From Smithella sp. (GTDB lineage: Bacteria; Desulfobacterota; Syntrophia; Syntrophales; Smithellaceae), in the NCBI GenBank assembly GCA_012510495.1, contig JAAZHX010000183.1:1-64000 (forward strand): a stretch of 64,000 nt of DNA, given 5' to 3'. This document shows positions 1 through 8,517 of the stretch, piece after piece (the stretch's first letter is position 1; each line of letters starts with the position of its first letter). The notes beneath the pieces were generated by a model. The model ran no database searches. It was not told the origin of the DNA and worked only from the letters and a program-made list of their open reading frames with translations. A program made the position numbers and the translations under genes.

Positions 1-1119
1 CCCTGGGTCATCAAACCCCTGTGGAGTCCTTTTGTCGATCTTCTGCGCACCAAGCGCTTCTGGATCATCGTCATGCAGCTGGCCATCGGCGGGTCGCTCG
101 CCTGCGTCGCCCTGACGCTGCCGGCAAACAATTTTGTCCGCTATACGCTGGCCATGTTCTGGATCATGGCTTTTTCTTCCGCCACCCATGACATCGCCGC
201 CGACGGCTTTTACATGCTGGGGCTTTCCACCCCCGAGCAGGCCGCCTTTGTCGGCGTGCGCACCGTTTTTTACCGCGTGGCCACCATCGCCTCCAAGGGC
301 GGTCTGGTCATTCTGGCCGGCACGTTGCATCAGCGCGGCTATCCGGTTGCTTCCGCCTGGTCGGTCACCTTTGTGGTCGTCGGGGCCTTTTTTCTGGCGT
401 TGTGCCTGTATCATTTTTTTATCCTGCCCCGCCCCGAAGCGGACCGCAGCGCGCCGCTGGATAAAGGCAGAGGCGTCGTGTCCGAATATTTCCGGATCAT
501 TACCCTCTTTTTCCGGCAAAAAGATATTCTCATTATCATCTGTTTCTTTTTGTTCTACCGGTTTGCCGAAGCGCAGCTGGTAAAAATGGTTGCGCCATTC
601 CTCCTGGACGCGCGGGAAAAAGGAGGGCTGGGGCTCTCCACCGCCGAAGTCGGCTGGATTTACGGCACGGTGGGCGTGGTCGCGCTGATGCTGGGAGGGT
701 TACTCGGCGGGTATGTCATTTATCGCAACGGCCTGAAATTCTGGCTCTGGCCGATGGTGATCGTCATGCATCTGCCGGATCTGGCTTTTGTGTATCTGTC
801 TCACGCGCAGCCGGAGAATCTCTGGATCATCGGCGCCGCCGTGGCCTTTGAGCAGTTCGGCTACGGCTTCGGCTTCACCGCCTACACCATGTTCATGATC
901 ATGGTCTCGCGGGGCGAATACAAAACCGTCTTTTACGCCATCGGCACGGGAATCATGGCCCTGGGCATGATGCTTCCGGCCATGTCGAGCGGCTGGATCC
1001 AGGAAAAACTGGGCTATATCCATTTTTACTACTGGATATTGCTCACGACCATCCCGAGCTTCATTGTGACGGCGCTGGTCAAAATCGATCCGGAATACGG
1101 AAAGAAGGCGTCAGGTTAA
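1..1119 (+). CDS. AmpG-like MFS transporter, C-terminal part (5' end outside window)
   Basis: The frame is open from base 1 and ends with TAA at 1117-1119, so the gene begins upstream of the window. The visible 372 residues form about ten hydrophobic membrane segments. The opening PWVIKPLWSPFVD matches the conserved loop of AmpG/acetyl-CoA-transporter-like MFS permeases (family knowledge), as does the later HDIAADG motif. Family members carry muropeptides or other small solutes across the inner membrane; the substrate here cannot be read. No operon partner is visible on this strand downstream, where a 186-bp inverted-repeat element follows at once. Family is fairly sure, substrate unknown. 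Confidence 0.75.
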   Translation, partial: PWVIKPLWSPFVDLLRTKRFWIIVMQLAIGGSLACVALTLPANNFVRYTLAMFWIMAFSSATHDIAADGFYMLGLSTPEQAAFVGVRTVFYRVATIASKGGLVILAGTLHQRGYPVASAWSVTFVVVGAFFLALCLYHFFILPRPEADRSAPLDKGRGVVSEYFRIITLFFRQKDILIIICFFLFYRFAEAQLVKMVAPFLLDAREKGGLGLSTAEVGWIYGTVGVVALMLGGLLGGYVIYRNGLKFWLWPMVIVMHLPDLAFVYLSHAQPENLWIIGAAVAFEQFGYGFGFTAYTMFMIMVSRGEYKTVFYAIGTGIMALGMMLPAMSSGWIQEKLGYIHFYYWILLTTIPSFIVTALVKIDPEYGKKASG

Positions 1120-1123
1120 AACA

Positions 1124-1309
1124 GGCTGTTGCCCAAGGCTATCTCTTTGAGCGGCCATTGAGAGCGTTTTGTAATACAATCTTGGCGAAGCGAAAGATCA
1201 GCAATGACAACTGTTTGAGCCGAAGGCGAGTTTTGTCATTGCCTGAAGCAAGCCTTAGATTTATACAAAACGCTCGCAGGTAAGCGAAAAGGGTGTTTGG
1301 GCAACAGCC
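1124..1309. repeat. 186-bp nested inverted repeat, MITE-like
   Basis: Three nested pairs of perfect arms are visible. The outer pair is GGCTGTTGCCCAA (1124-1136) with its complement at 1297-1309. The middle pair is GAGCGTTTTGT (1162-1172) with its complement at 1265-1275. The inner pair is GCAATGACAA (1201-1210) with its complement at 1233-1242. No coding frame lies inside. The compact palindromic layout with IS-like ends suggests a non-autonomous mobile element or a large extragenic palindrome. No clear target duplication is seen at the edges. Confidence 0.7.
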
Positions 1310-1412
1310 CAAAAAGTTCCGGCGGCAGCAGGGTTATGGAGGATGTTTTACGGAGAATCCAGGCCTGAATTCATCAGAGCCACTTTGAGCCCGAAAACCA
1401 CAATCCGGTGTT

Positions 1413-2177
1413 TCAGCACGCATCCGGTGAGACAACTTTCATGTAGCGCCATCCCATGTAAACCGCCACCAGGACAAACATCCAGCGCAGAGGCTCCTCC
1501 GGAATAAACTGAGCGATGCCGGCGCCGGTAAAGGCGCCCAACATAATGCCCGGCACCATGCCGAAAAGCAGTTCACCCGCCACATTGCCCAGCTTCCAGT
1601 GCGTGAAAGCGCCGACGAATCCGGAGGGAATCATGACCAGCAGGGCGGTTCCCTGCGCGACGTGCTGTGTAAAGCCTCCCAGCAGGATCATGACGGGAAT
1701 CATGATGGTTCCGCCGCCGATCCCCATCAGTCCGGAAAGAAACCCTGTGGCGGCGCCCGTCGCAATGAATGCCGCGCCGGAAACAGCATCCGGCAGAACG
1801 TACATCCAATCGGCAAAGAGGGGCTTCAAAAGCAACAGCGCGGAGCAAAAAATTAAAAACGCGCCGAAAGACCTTTTCAATTTCCAATCCGGCAGCCGGT
1901 CGGCCAGGCGGGCGCCCACCGCGGCGAGCAGCATGGCCGGAACCGCCAGCAAAACGGCCGCTTTCCAATTCACCTGGTCGTACAATCCGTAAAAAAGTCC
2001 CCCGCTGATTCCCGTAAAAATCAACACCACCAGGGACGTGCCGTGGGCACGGCACTGATCCACATGGAGCAGCTCCACCATCAGGGGAATCATGATGATT
2101 CCGCCGCCGATCCCCATCAGACCGCCGAAGCAACCAGCGACAAGGCCGATGGCAAAACTGATCCACTGCGTCTTCAT
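1413..2177 (-). CDS. TauE/SafE-family sulfite/anion exporter-like membrane protein
   Basis: The protein has 254 aa and about eight membrane segments in two homologous halves. Each half carries the family glycine motif GLMGIGGG (residues about 19-26 and 149-156), the hallmark of TauE/SafE (DUF81) permeases. Members export sulfite, sulfoacetate or related organic anions, or are of unknown substrate. The ATG at 2175-2177 follows a GGAGTGG ribosome site. It is the last gene of a minus-strand run after murI, the ThyX-like gene and an MFS gene. Sulfite export would suit a genome with DsrAB and Xsc, but the genes are distant, so that role is inference. Confidence 0.8.
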   Translation of the reverse strand: MKTQWISFAIGLVAGCFGGLMGIGGGIIMIPLMVELLHVDQCRAHGTSLVVLIFTGISGGLFYGLYDQVNWKAAVLLAVPAMLLAAVGARLADRLPDWKLKRSFGAFLIFCSALLLLKPLFADWMYVLPDAVSGAAFIATGAATGFLSGLMGIGGGTIMIPVMILLGGFTQHVAQGTALLVMIPSGFVGAFTHWKLGNVAGELLFGMVPGIMLGAFTGAGIAQFIPEEPLRWMFVLVAVYMGWRYMKVVSPDAC

Positions 2178-2237
2178 TGTCCACTCCGTTTACAAAAAAC
2201 ATCGCCGGTCCTGATCATACGGATCGCTGCCTGAAAA

Positions 2238-3614
2238 TCAAGCCTTATGCACGCGCCCCCGGGCCAGCGAAGAAAATACACCCGCCGCGCAGACGGCGGC
2301 CAGAACCGCAAAAATTATCTTTGTGCTGACAATCAGAAGCGCGCCGCTCTCATGGTCAATGCCGTGGTTGCCGATGACCCAGGCGAACACCAGCATGGCA
2401 ATGCCCATGCTCAGCATTTGCCCCACCATCCTCATGGTCGCCAGCGTCGCCGAAGCGATGCCGTAAAATTTCTCGTCCACCGAACTCATGACGGCGTTGA
2501 CATTGGGAGAAGAAAAAAGCGCGAAGCCGATTCCCAAAAGCGCCAGACAAAACCAAATATCATAAAGAGGCGTATTCCGGGTGATGAAAACCAAACCGGC
2601 AAGTCCGATGACCGTGATCGACATGCCGATGGAAGCAATGATCCGGGGTTCGTAGCGATCGGACAGCCGTCCGGCCAGCGGAGAGAAAACCGCCTGCAGC
2701 AGGGGTGCGATGACCAGCAAGAAGCCGGTTTGAAAAGGCGAAAGTCCTTTGACATGCTGCAGATAAAGACTCAGCAGGAAAGTGATCGCAAAGGTGGCGC
2801 AATAGTGAATCAAAGCGGCAAGATTGGAAAAAGCAAAAACCCGGTTGTCCATAAACAGCCGGATGTTGATCAGCGGAGAAGGATTTTTCAGCTGCCGGCG
2901 GATGAAAAAGACAAAACAGCTTCCACCTGCGAAAATCAGAACAGCGCCGCGAAAAGAGGGCAGCTGCGAAAAGCCGTACATCAGGGCAAAAAGCGCCGCC
3001 GCGTACAGAAAAGAGCCGCTCAGATCAAAAGATTCCCCCGCCGCGGCAGAGGGCTTTTCCTCCTCCATCCAAGCGGCCAGCGCGGCGGCGGCCAACCCCA
3101 ATGCGGCATTAACGATAAAAATGGCCTGCCATCCCAGGTGCTGGGTCAGCAGACCGCCGATAAAAGGACCGGCGGTGAGTCCGGTGTAAACCGCGGCAAT
3201 GTTGATTCCCAGCATCTTGCCGCGTTCGCCCGCAGGATAGGCGGAAACCAGCAGCGCCGTGCCGGTGCTGAAGATCATTGCAGCGCCGATTCCCTGAATC
3301 ACGCGCAGTGCGATAAAAAGGCTTTCCGTCTCCGGCCAGACGCTCAGAAGCGAAGACAGGGAAAAAATCAGCGAGCCGGACAGAAAAAATATTCTGCGTC
3401 CGAAAAGATCCGCCAGACGCCCCATCGGCAACAGCATGATGGCCGAAGCCAAAAGAAAGGACGACGCCACCCAGCTCAGGAAAATCGCATCCATGGAAAA
3501 ATCCCGGCCGATCGCGGGAAGGGCGACATTCACGGCCGACCCCATGAAGGGCGTCGTAAACGAGCTGATGGCGGTGGCCAGAAGGACAATGGGGAATTTT
3601 CGAGGAGTGGTCAT
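2238..3614 (-). CDS. MFS transporter, DHA2/EmrB-QacA-like (multidrug type)
   Basis: About 458 aa with up to 14 hydrophobic segments. The first is followed by AVNVALPAIGRDF, typical of the EmrB/QacA (DHA2) drug:proton antiporters, and the loop GRLADLFGRRIFF is the standard MFS motif A. An in-frame GTG at 3624-3626 is an alternative start four codons earlier; neither start has a convincing ribosome site. It lies 23-29 nt downstream of the ThyX-like gene on the same strand, so co-transcription is plausible. The substrate cannot be predicted. Confidence 0.8.
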   Translation of the reverse strand: MTTPRKFPIVLLATAISSFTTPFMGSAVNVALPAIGRDFSMDAIFLSWVASSFLLASAIMLLPMGRLADLFGRRIFFLSGSLIFSLSSLLSVWPETESLFIALRVIQGIGAAMIFSTGTALLVSAYPAGERGKMLGINIAAVYTGLTAGPFIGGLLTQHLGWQAIFIVNAALGLAAAALAAWMEEEKPSAAAGESFDLSGSFLYAAALFALMYGFSQLPSFRGAVLIFAGGSCFVFFIRRQLKNPSPLINIRLFMDNRVFAFSNLAALIHYCATFAITFLLSLYLQHVKGLSPFQTGFLLVIAPLLQAVFSPLAGRLSDRYEPRIIASIGMSITVIGLAGLVFITRNTPLYDIWFCLALLGIGFALFSSPNVNAVMSSVDEKFYGIASATLATMRMVGQMLSMGIAMLVFAWVIGNHGIDHESGALLIVSTKIIFAVLAAVCAAGVFSSLARGRVHKA

Positions 3615-3637
3615 GGGGCCCGTCACAGGAAAGGGGG

Positions 3638-5107
3638 TTACTTCCCGGGGAAAACTTTTTGATGCAGCGCGTCAAAGCCGTCCTTGCCGCAGGCCATCAT
3701 CAGCGTCAGCGGCATGAGGCGGCGCGCCTGCCGGAGCATTTTTTCCGACACATTCCGGATATCCCACTGGGCATGCGCGTCCGCCCGCAGGCGGGAAAGA
3801 TGATAAAGCTCCCGGGCGTTGAATTTCATGAGCACCCTTCTGCGGTGGGCGTTGGTAAGCAAATAAGGCGGCGCCGACGGCAGTTTTTCCCGAATGCGAT
3901 CGTGCGCTCTTTGGGTCGCCCGCATAACGTCCATGAATTTCTTCTGCCGGCCTGTGGCGCGCACGGAGGGCGGAACGGTCACCCCCAGCCCGGGGGCGTA
4001 GTCTTGGGCAATAACAGTCGCCATGCGGTGGCGCTTCAACTGGGCAAAGCAACTCGCGCTGACCGCCAGCTCGTAGCACAGATCGATGTTCTCCAGTTCC
4101 CGAAGCGCGGCGTCGTAAGGCTGCATGTTTTCAAACGCGGTTTGAAACAGACTTTTCAGCCCGCGTTGGCTCAGTCCGGCGGCGCGGTTCCGGCACTGCC
4201 TGTAGCTCAAACCGGAGGACGCGAACATCAGCGCGGCGGCGGCCTGCCGGTCCGCGCCGGGCGTCGCGGACACGAGCCGAACGTCGGCAAACCTTTCCGG
4301 CTCAGCCCCTTGAGAACGCTTCTCCAGAAGAATTTCGGCCTTCATCCGAAGCCGCGGCCGGGTCAGACGGTCGTAATCCGTCGCCCGCGCATAGCGGATC
4401 AGCGACGGCGCGATGTCCCGGGTTGCGGCATAGAGCTTTTCGCCGCAAAGGCGCGCCTCCGCAAGCGGCAGCGAGGCCAGCCGGCGCAGCATCAGCTCCA
4501 GATTGCGGGCATTGATCGTCATGCCCAACTGCGTCCGGGTCGCCAGCGAGATGACGTAGCGCGCGTCTTCTTTGGCCCAGCCTTCCAGCAAAGAGCGGTT
4601 GGCGGGATTTTCGGCCAGTTCCCTGTTTTGAGCAAAGACCCAGGGCCGAAGCTGCTCGTAGAGCTCACGGTAAGAATCGTTTTGCATCCGGATCGTTTCG
4701 GCAAAATCTTTCTCCATCCCCGCCCGGACGATTTCTTCAGGCACAACGAAGTCCCGGTCAAACAGCACGTACCGCTGGGATTTTTCCGTATAGGAGCAAA
4801 GGCGGAACTTTTCGATTTCTTCGACCAGCAGACGGGAAACGCCGATGACGTCGATATTGAAAACGGCGTGTTCAGCCACCGAGCTGTGCCCCATTTCAAA
4901 CACGATACTCCGGTTGGATCGGCGGGCTTTTTCGACCTCGGCCCGGGCGTCAACGCGCAGTTGATCGACAGGTTTGGGGCTGCGGCTGATGCGGGCATAG
5001 GCGGCGGAAATCGTTTCCGGCGTAATGTCCTGTGTGAGCCCGCTCTTTTCGCGAAGTTCGCGGATTAAATCGTAATCGACATTGTAACCGGCAAGAAGTA
5101 CTTTCAT
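3638..5107 (-). CDS. Tandem ThyX-like protein (FAD-dependent thymidylate synthase family)
   Basis: 489 aa, about twice the length of a single ThyX (roughly 220-250 aa). The N-terminal half carries HSSVAEHAVFNID and then FRLCSYTEKSQRYV, a modified form of the ThyX signature (RHR-x7-S followed by an SxRY-like end). It closes with TINARNLELMLRR, the usual C-terminal nucleotide-binding region. The C-terminal half repeats the plan with CFAQLKRHRMATV and KFNARELYHLSRLR. ThyX methylates dUMP with methylene-THF, FAD and NADPH; whether this double form does so is unproven because neither half has a textbook signature. It starts 2 nt after murI and is likely in the same operon. Confidence 0.75.
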   Translation of the reverse strand: MKVLLAGYNVDYDLIRELREKSGLTQDITPETISAAYARISRSPKPVDQLRVDARAEVEKARRSNRSIVFEMGHSSVAEHAVFNIDVIGVSRLLVEEIEKFRLCSYTEKSQRYVLFDRDFVVPEEIVRAGMEKDFAETIRMQNDSYRELYEQLRPWVFAQNRELAENPANRSLLEGWAKEDARYVISLATRTQLGMTINARNLELMLRRLASLPLAEARLCGEKLYAATRDIAPSLIRYARATDYDRLTRPRLRMKAEILLEKRSQGAEPERFADVRLVSATPGADRQAAAALMFASSGLSYRQCRNRAAGLSQRGLKSLFQTAFENMQPYDAALRELENIDLCYELAVSASCFAQLKRHRMATVIAQDYAPGLGVTVPPSVRATGRQKKFMDVMRATQRAHDRIREKLPSAPPYLLTNAHRRRVLMKFNARELYHLSRLRADAHAQWDIRNVSEKMLRQARRLMPLTLMMACGKDGFDALHQKVFPGK

Positions 5108-5109
5108 GA

Positions 5110-5940
5110 TTAAAGCCTCACCATTTCCACCCGCGGCAGCGTCCGGCCGAGAAAGCGTTCACCGATGGTTTGAAAACGGTACGGCACATCGCTGACGCAA
5201 AAAAGATACTCCGGAGGGCGGCGGCCCGTGTTGCCCAGGTTTTGTTGTTTGATCAGGCCGGCGGCAATATCCGCCATGGCTTCCGCCGAATCGATCAGCC
5301 GGATCCGCCCGCCCGTGATGTCCTGAAAGAGGGGTTTGAGAAGCGGATAATGCGTGCAGCCGAGGACCAGCGTGTCCACTCGTTCGGCCATGACGGGCTT
5401 TACGTATTCCTCGGCGACCAGCCGGGTGGCCGGATGATCAAACCAGCCTTCCTCCACCAGCGGGACCAGCAGGGGGCACGCCTGCGAAAAAACCTTCGCG
5501 TCGGGTTCCAGAAGATGAATGGCTCTGGCGTAGGCGTTCGAGTTGATCGTGGCGGGCGTCCCGATCACGCCGATAACTTTGCTGCGCGTCCGCTCAACAG
5601 CGATTTTTGCGCCGGCTTCGATCACTTCCAGCACCGGCACGGGCGAGAGATCCCGGATCGCCCGATAGGCGACTGCCGCCATGGTGTTGCAGGCGACGAT
5701 CAGCAGCTTCACGTCTTTCTTCAGCAGGAATTCAGCAATTTGCAGCGCATAACGGTTGATGGTCTCCACCGACTTGACGCCGTAAGGCACACGCGCCGTA
5801 TCCCCGAAATAAATGATGTTCTCAAACGGCAGCCGCTCCATGAGAGAACGCACCACGGTCAGTCCGCCGATGCCGGAATCAAAAATGCCGATCGCCCGAT
5901 GGGCCTGGATATTCATGCTCCTGTCTCGCATCCCGATCAT
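5110..5940 (-). CDS. murI: Glutamate racemase MurI
   Basis: The protein interconverts L- and D-glutamate for peptidoglycan precursors in the cytosol. The 276-aa product shows IGIFDSGIGGLTVV near the N-terminus with the catalytic-region Asp/Ser, and both catalytic-cysteine motifs: VACNTMAA (about residue 83) and LGCTHYPLL (about residue 194). Length is normal. Several in-frame starts (5940, 5931, 5916) lie close together and none has an ideally spaced Shine-Dalgarno, so the exact N-terminus is uncertain. It is the first gene of the minus-strand group murI, thyX-like, MFS, tauE-like. Confidence 0.93.
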   Translation of the reverse strand: MIGMRDRSMNIQAHRAIGIFDSGIGGLTVVRSLMERLPFENIIYFGDTARVPYGVKSVETINRYALQIAEFLLKKDVKLLIVACNTMAAVAYRAIRDLSPVPVLEVIEAGAKIAVERTRSKVIGVIGTPATINSNAYARAIHLLEPDAKVFSQACPLLVPLVEEGWFDHPATRLVAEEYVKPVMAERVDTLVLGCTHYPLLKPLFQDITGGRIRLIDSAEAMADIAAGLIKQQNLGNTGRRPPEYLFCVSDVPYRFQTIGERFLGRTLPRVEMVRL

Positions 5941-6145
5941 TGCCTAATCGAACTTTTCCGGACGTATCGGATAAAAGCGCCGTGTGGAAGAGTCGACGAG
6001 AAAACTGGTTTTTTGTATCATAACTTTCTGAAACATGCCAAGAGTTCTTCAAAAGATTTAAATTTGCCGCACAGGGAGAGGGGCAACACCTTGATTCGGG
6101 AAAGAATCCTTTGTTTATGCCGAGGATGCACTGGACAAAGCCCCG

Positions 6146-6358
6146 GTGGATGGTGTAAGAATAGAAAAGATGCCCGGTAAACCTGTTTTGGGCCGCAAGA
6201 TCCGGGTGCTCTTCAAGGACGGCGAGGAAATGATCGGAACCACCCGGGGGTATCAGTTGAACCGGCAGGGATTTTTCGTTATTCCCGCTGATCCCCAGTC
6301 CAATGTAGAGCGCTGCTGCGTGGTCACGAAGGCAACGCGCGAAGTGAGGTTTGTTTAA
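6146..6358 (+). CDS. Small conserved protein, DUF6982-like
   Basis: Up to 70 aa. The core (IRVLFKDGEEMIGTT, then GFFVIPADP, then REVRFV) resembles the small beta-rich DUF6982 domain that also occurs as a C-terminal domain in other deltaproteobacterial proteins; this is a recollection of the family pattern, not a search. The frame begins with GTG at 6146, but an internal ATG at 6170 (after AGAATAGAAAAG) is an equally likely start and would give 62 aa. It is divergent from murI and precedes another small gene. Function unknown. Confidence 0.55.
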   Translation: MDGVRIEKMPGKPVLGRKIRVLFKDGEEMIGTTRGYQLNRQGFFVIPADPQSNVERCCVVTKATREVRFV

Positions 6359-6419
6359 CGGCAATCCCAAAAGTCCGGAGGCGCGCATATTCCGCTTCCG
6401 GCATGAAAAAAATACTCCT

Positions 6420-6743
6420 ATGCCTGTTTATGCACAAATCATTTTATTGGTTGCCGGCTTTATGGTCTTCGTTCTGGCGACGATGTATTTGACGGGATTG
6501 GGCCTGCGGCGGGTATGCTTCAAAATCATTGCCGAACTGGAAGAGGCGGGCGCCGTCAAAGCGTCCCGGGCCATCAAACTTCAGGATGAGCGTAAAAATT
6601 TCTTTCGGGTCGGAACGGGCAATTTGCGCCCCCGGGCGCTTCATCTCCTGCAATCGGACAAACTGGTCATCAGAACGTCCGACGGCAAATACTATCTGGA
6701 CCAAGAAAAGCTCGCGGAAATGAAAAGTACGCTCGGCAAATAA
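6420..6743 (+). CDS. Small single-pass membrane protein, unknown function
   Basis: About 107 aa from the ATG at 6420. One strong hydrophobic helix spans residues about 5-29 (AQIILLVAGFMVFVLATMYL). A charged soluble tail follows, containing FRVGTGNLRPRALHLL and SDGKYYLDQEKL, which looks like a small winged-helix-like fold. An in-frame TTG at 6351 would overlap the end of the preceding gene and is a possible longer start. The gene follows the DUF6982-like ORF on the same strand and converges with ettA. I do not recognise the family. Confidence 0.55.
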   Translation: MPVYAQIILLVAGFMVFVLATMYLTGLGLRRVCFKIIAELEEAGAVKASRAIKLQDERKNFFRVGTGNLRPRALHLLQSDKLVIRTSDGKYYLDQEKLAEMKSTLGK

Positions 6744-6769
6744 ATCCCGCCGGATCGTGAACGCCGGGG

Positions 6770-8455
6770 CTATCTTCTGGTGAGTTGCCTGTACTTGATC
6801 CGGTGGGGCTGGCTGGCGGCCGCACCCAGCCGTCTTTTGCGGTCTTCTTCGTATTCGGAGTAGTTGCCGTCGAAAAACAGCACTTTGCTGTCTCCCTCAA
6901 AAGCCAGGATGTGCGTGCAGATGCGGTCCAGAAACCAACGGTCGTGGCTGATCACAACAACGCAGCCGGCAAAGTTCTCCAAGGCGTCTTCCAGCGCGCG
7001 CAGCGTGTTCACATCCAGGTCGTTGGTCGGCTCGTCCAAAAGCAGAACATTGCCGCCTTCCTTGAGCATGCGCGCCAGATGCACGCGGTTGCGCTCTCCG
7101 CCGGAGAGCGTTCCCACTTTTTTCTGCTGGTCCGTCCCGGAAAAGTTGAAGCGCGACACATACGCGCGGGAGTTGATCTGCCGGTCGCCAACCGGGATGA
7201 TGTCCTGGCCGTCGGAAATCATCTCCCAGATGTTTTTCTCCGGATCGAGCGCGTCGCGGCTCTGATCAACGTAGGCCAGTTTGACGGTTTCGCCGATGCG
7301 GATGGCGCCCGCATCGGGGCTTTCCTGGCCGGTGATCATGCGGAACAGCGTGGTCTTACCCGCGCCGTTGGGGCCGATGACGCCGATAATACCGCCGGGC
7401 GGCAACGAAAACGTCATGTCTTCGACCAGCAGTTTTTCGCCGTAGCTCTTGGCAACTCCGTCGGCCTCGATGACCACGTCGCCCAGACGGGGGCCGGGCG
7501 CGATAAAGAGTTCGCGCGTGCCGGATTCCTTTTCCAGGTTTTTGTCCAGCAGTTCTTCATATGCCTTGATACGCGCCTTGGATTTGGCATGCCGTCCTTT
7601 GGGGGACATGCGGATCCATTCCAGTTCACGCTCCAGAGTTTTACTTCTGGCGCTTTCCGATTTTTCCTCGTTTTTCAGCCGGTTTTGTTTCTGCTCCAGC
7701 CAGGAGGAATAATTGCCCTGCCAGGGGATGCCCTGGCCGCGGTCCAGCTCCAGAATCCAGCCCGCGACATTGTCGAGGAAGTAGCGATCATGCGTGACAG
7801 CAATGATGGTTCCTTCGTATTTTTGCAGGTGGTGTTCCAGCCAGGCCACGGATTCGGCGTCCAGATGGTTGGTCGGCTCATCCAAAAGAAGAATATCGGG
7901 TTTCTGCAGGAGCAGGCGGCAGAGCGCGACGCGGCGTCTCTCACCGCCGGAGAGAATTTTAACAGGCGTATCGCCCGGCGGGCAGCGCAGAACGTCCATG
8001 GCCATCTCCAGGCGAGAGTCGATGTCCCAGGCGTCCAACGCGTCCATTTTTTCCTGCAGCGCGGCCTGCAGGTCCACCAGTTTGGCCATGGCGTCATCGG
8101 ACATTTCTTCGGAGAATTTCTCGTTGACGGCGTTGTATTCGTTGACCACATCCATCGTGGCCTGCACGCCTTCTTCCACGATCCGGCGAACGGTTTTGGT
8201 CTCGTCCAGCCGCGGTTCCTGCTCCAGATACCCCACCGTGTGCCCGGGGGAAAGAATGGTCTTCCCCAGAAATTCATCGTCCACGCCGGCAAGGATTTTC
8301 AAAAGCGAGCTTTTTCCCGAACCGTTCAGACCGATCACGCCGATCTTCGCGCCGTAGAAATACGACAGATAAATGTCCTTCAGCACGGGTTTCTTGTCAT
8401 AGATCTTGCTGACTCCAATCATGGAGTAAATGACTTTGTTGCCTTCATTGGCCAT
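6770..8455 (-). CDS. ettA: Energy-dependent translational throttle protein EttA (ABC-F)
   Basis: A 561-aa ABC-F protein with two ATPase domains and no membrane part. Walker A motifs are GLNGSGKSS (about residues 42-50) and GPNGAGKTT (about 363-371); the ABC signatures are LSGGERRRVAL and LSGGERNRVHL. The long charged linker between the domains and the end RIKYRQLTRR fit EttA rather than Uup or drug-resistance ABC-F proteins. EttA binds the ribosomal E site and gates the first peptide bond according to the ADP/ATP ratio. ATG follows GGGAGG about 10 nt upstream. A short palindrome separates it from the upstream hydrolase gene. Confidence 0.93.
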   Translation of the reverse strand: MANEGNKVIYSMIGVSKIYDKKPVLKDIYLSYFYGAKIGVIGLNGSGKSSLLKILAGVDDEFLGKTILSPGHTVGYLEQEPRLDETKTVRRIVEEGVQATMDVVNEYNAVNEKFSEEMSDDAMAKLVDLQAALQEKMDALDAWDIDSRLEMAMDVLRCPPGDTPVKILSGGERRRVALCRLLLQKPDILLLDEPTNHLDAESVAWLEHHLQKYEGTIIAVTHDRYFLDNVAGWILELDRGQGIPWQGNYSSWLEQKQNRLKNEEKSESARSKTLERELEWIRMSPKGRHAKSKARIKAYEELLDKNLEKESGTRELFIAPGPRLGDVVIEADGVAKSYGEKLLVEDMTFSLPPGGIIGVIGPNGAGKTTLFRMITGQESPDAGAIRIGETVKLAYVDQSRDALDPEKNIWEMISDGQDIIPVGDRQINSRAYVSRFNFSGTDQQKKVGTLSGGERNRVHLARMLKEGGNVLLLDEPTNDLDVNTLRALEDALENFAGCVVVISHDRWFLDRICTHILAFEGDSKVLFFDGNYSEYEEDRKRRLGAAASQPHRIKYRQLTRR

Positions 8456-8480
8456 ATGACGCCGAGCCTCCCCGTCCTCG

Positions 8481-8503
8481 GGGAACGGTCGCCGACCGTT
8501 CCC
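8481..8503. repeat. Palindromic extragenic repeat, family A copy 1
   Basis: Perfect 10-bp arms GGGAACGGTC and GACCGTTCCC separated by GCC. The same core recurs at 27307-27340, 30494-30524 and 55742-55769, always between genes. It sits between the hydrolase stop and the ettA ribosome site on the minus strand. Confidence 0.8.
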
Positions 8504-8517
8504 TGCATTTTTTCTCC

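Noticed and set aside
1124-1309. Rho-independent terminator of the AmpG-like gene
   Set aside because: The arms are far apart and no T-run follows the outer stem; the nested layout fits a repeat element better.
2247-3662. 471-codon open frame on the plus strand
   Set aside because: Opposite to the MFS gene; the product is a low-complexity basic sequence without a fold.
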